Shown piece after piece: positions 14,010 to 14,468 of a stretch of 14,468 nucleotides of DNA (position 1 is the first letter of the stretch; each line of letters opens with the position of its first letter). A model generated the notes under the pieces. That model was not told where the DNA came from, ran no database searches, and was given only the letters and a program-made list of their open reading frames with translations. The translations under genes and the position numbers were made by a program. Where the stretch lies: NCBI GenBank assembly GCA_030741455.1, contig JASLVI010000024.1, forward strand, positions 1 to 14,468, in the 5' to 3' direction. The stretch is from Candidatus Poseidoniaceae archaeon. Its GTDB lineage: Archaea > Thermoplasmatota > Poseidoniia > Poseidoniales > Poseidoniaceae.

Positions 14010-14468
14010 TCAATTCGCCTGGAGTTCAATTTCAAATGTGGAGATGATCCATGTAACAGTCACTTGTTCGCCATCATCAATTGCAGTTATCCCGCCAGCT
14101 GTGACAACTTGAAGTTCAATTTCTGCATTCCAAGTACCTGTTCCTGTTTTCCCTGTTTCAAACATTTTCAATACCTCAGATTGCGTTTTGTCTGTTTGAT
14201 TCAATTCAACCGAAGATGCATCCAAGAACGCCCATGTCAGTATGAGATCATCCTCAGCATTCTCCAGACACGAGCCGGATTCTTCTTTGTCTGTTGGGCT
14301 ACCATCAACCGCACTTAAATCGGTACGAGCAATGACTTCATCAGAGAATCCTTCACCTGGTTCGTCTTCATCGGAACACTGTATGATGATTGATACTGAC
14401 TGAAGATATTCTTTTTCAGAGAGGGCTAAATCAATTGAAGTCTCAATCATCTGATTCGCACTTAATTC
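14010..14468 (-). CDS. Unrecognised acidic, probably exported protein (C-terminal part, open at window edge)
   Basis: The frame ends at a stop at 14010 and stays open through the right edge, so at least 152 residues of a longer protein are present; the ATG at 14450 may be internal. The sequence is acidic, rich in Ser, Thr, Asp and Glu, and has alternating hydrophobic patterns (SVSIIIQC, DLILTWAFL, AEIELQVVTA, VTVTWIISTFEIEL) that suggest beta-sandwich strands. Two cysteines (in IIQCSDEDE and GSCLENAED) could form a disulfide. It ends without a membrane anchor. These traits fit an extracellular or membrane-attached domain, but no family is recognised. It ends 79 bp before the rmuC start, where rmuC has its own promoter. 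Confidence 0.7.
   Translation of the reverse strand, partial: ELSANQMIETSIDLALSEKEYLQSVSIIIQCSDEDEPGEGFSDEVIARTDLSAVDGSPTDKEESGSCLENAEDDLILTWAFLDASSVELNQTDKTQSEVLKMFETGKTGTGTWNAEIELQVVTAGGITAIDDGEQVTVTWIISTFEIELQAN

Overview
The window most likely comes from a planktonic marine euryarchaeon of the Marine Group II/III (Poseidoniia) type. That is inferred, not proven. The reasons are: an archaeal/eukaryotic-type PheS with an N-terminal helical/winged-helix region; TATA-like boxes about 26 or about 40 nt before start codons, implying leaderless or short-leader transcripts; and exported proteins of the kind I associate with this group (long thrombospondin type-3 stalks, a lipobox lipoprotein with a beta-propeller). 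There is no rRNA, tRNA, CRISPR array, insertion sequence or phage gene. Coding density is very high, and no gene-free stretch exceeds about 160 bases.

Layout, left to right. (1) 1-2274, minus strand: the N-terminal part of pheS, cut by the window edge, downstream of an MscS-family channel gene and probably co-transcribed with it. (2) 2427-3584, plus strand: a stearoyl-CoA-desaturase-type membrane desaturase with an extra basic coiled-coil tail. (3) 3590-7818, minus strand: a lipoprotein with five Asp boxes, preceded by a large exported GDSL esterase-like protein carried on a calcium-binding TSP3 stalk with a C-terminal membrane anchor. (4) 7932-8207, plus strand: a small two-EF-hand protein transcribed divergently from the GDSL gene. 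(5) 8226-10949, minus strand: a small tail-anchored membrane protein and two paralogous one-TM proteins of unknown function on either side of a 12-TM PAT/AmpG-like transporter. (6) 11004-12761, minus strand: a large TPR-type protein with conserved His motifs and a Cys-rich tail. (7) 12893-13930, minus strand: a membrane-anchored RmuC-type nuclease homologue. (8) 14010 to the right edge: the C-terminal part of an unrecognised acidic, probably exported, protein.

Functionally the window is mixed housekeeping and cell-surface biology: translation (PheS), osmotic safety valve (MscS), lipid modification (desaturase), surface hydrolysis or adhesion with a calcium theme (GDSL-TSP3, Asp-box lipoprotein, EF-hand), and transport (PAT family). 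The least explained unit is the paralogue-transporter-paralogue cluster at 8226-10728. The transporter promoter carries a perfect 10-bp inverted repeat over its TATA box. The most striking internal pattern is in the TSP3 stalk: a strict 22-residue period in which a conserved Trp is replaced by Cys exactly where the preceding loop also gains a Cys.
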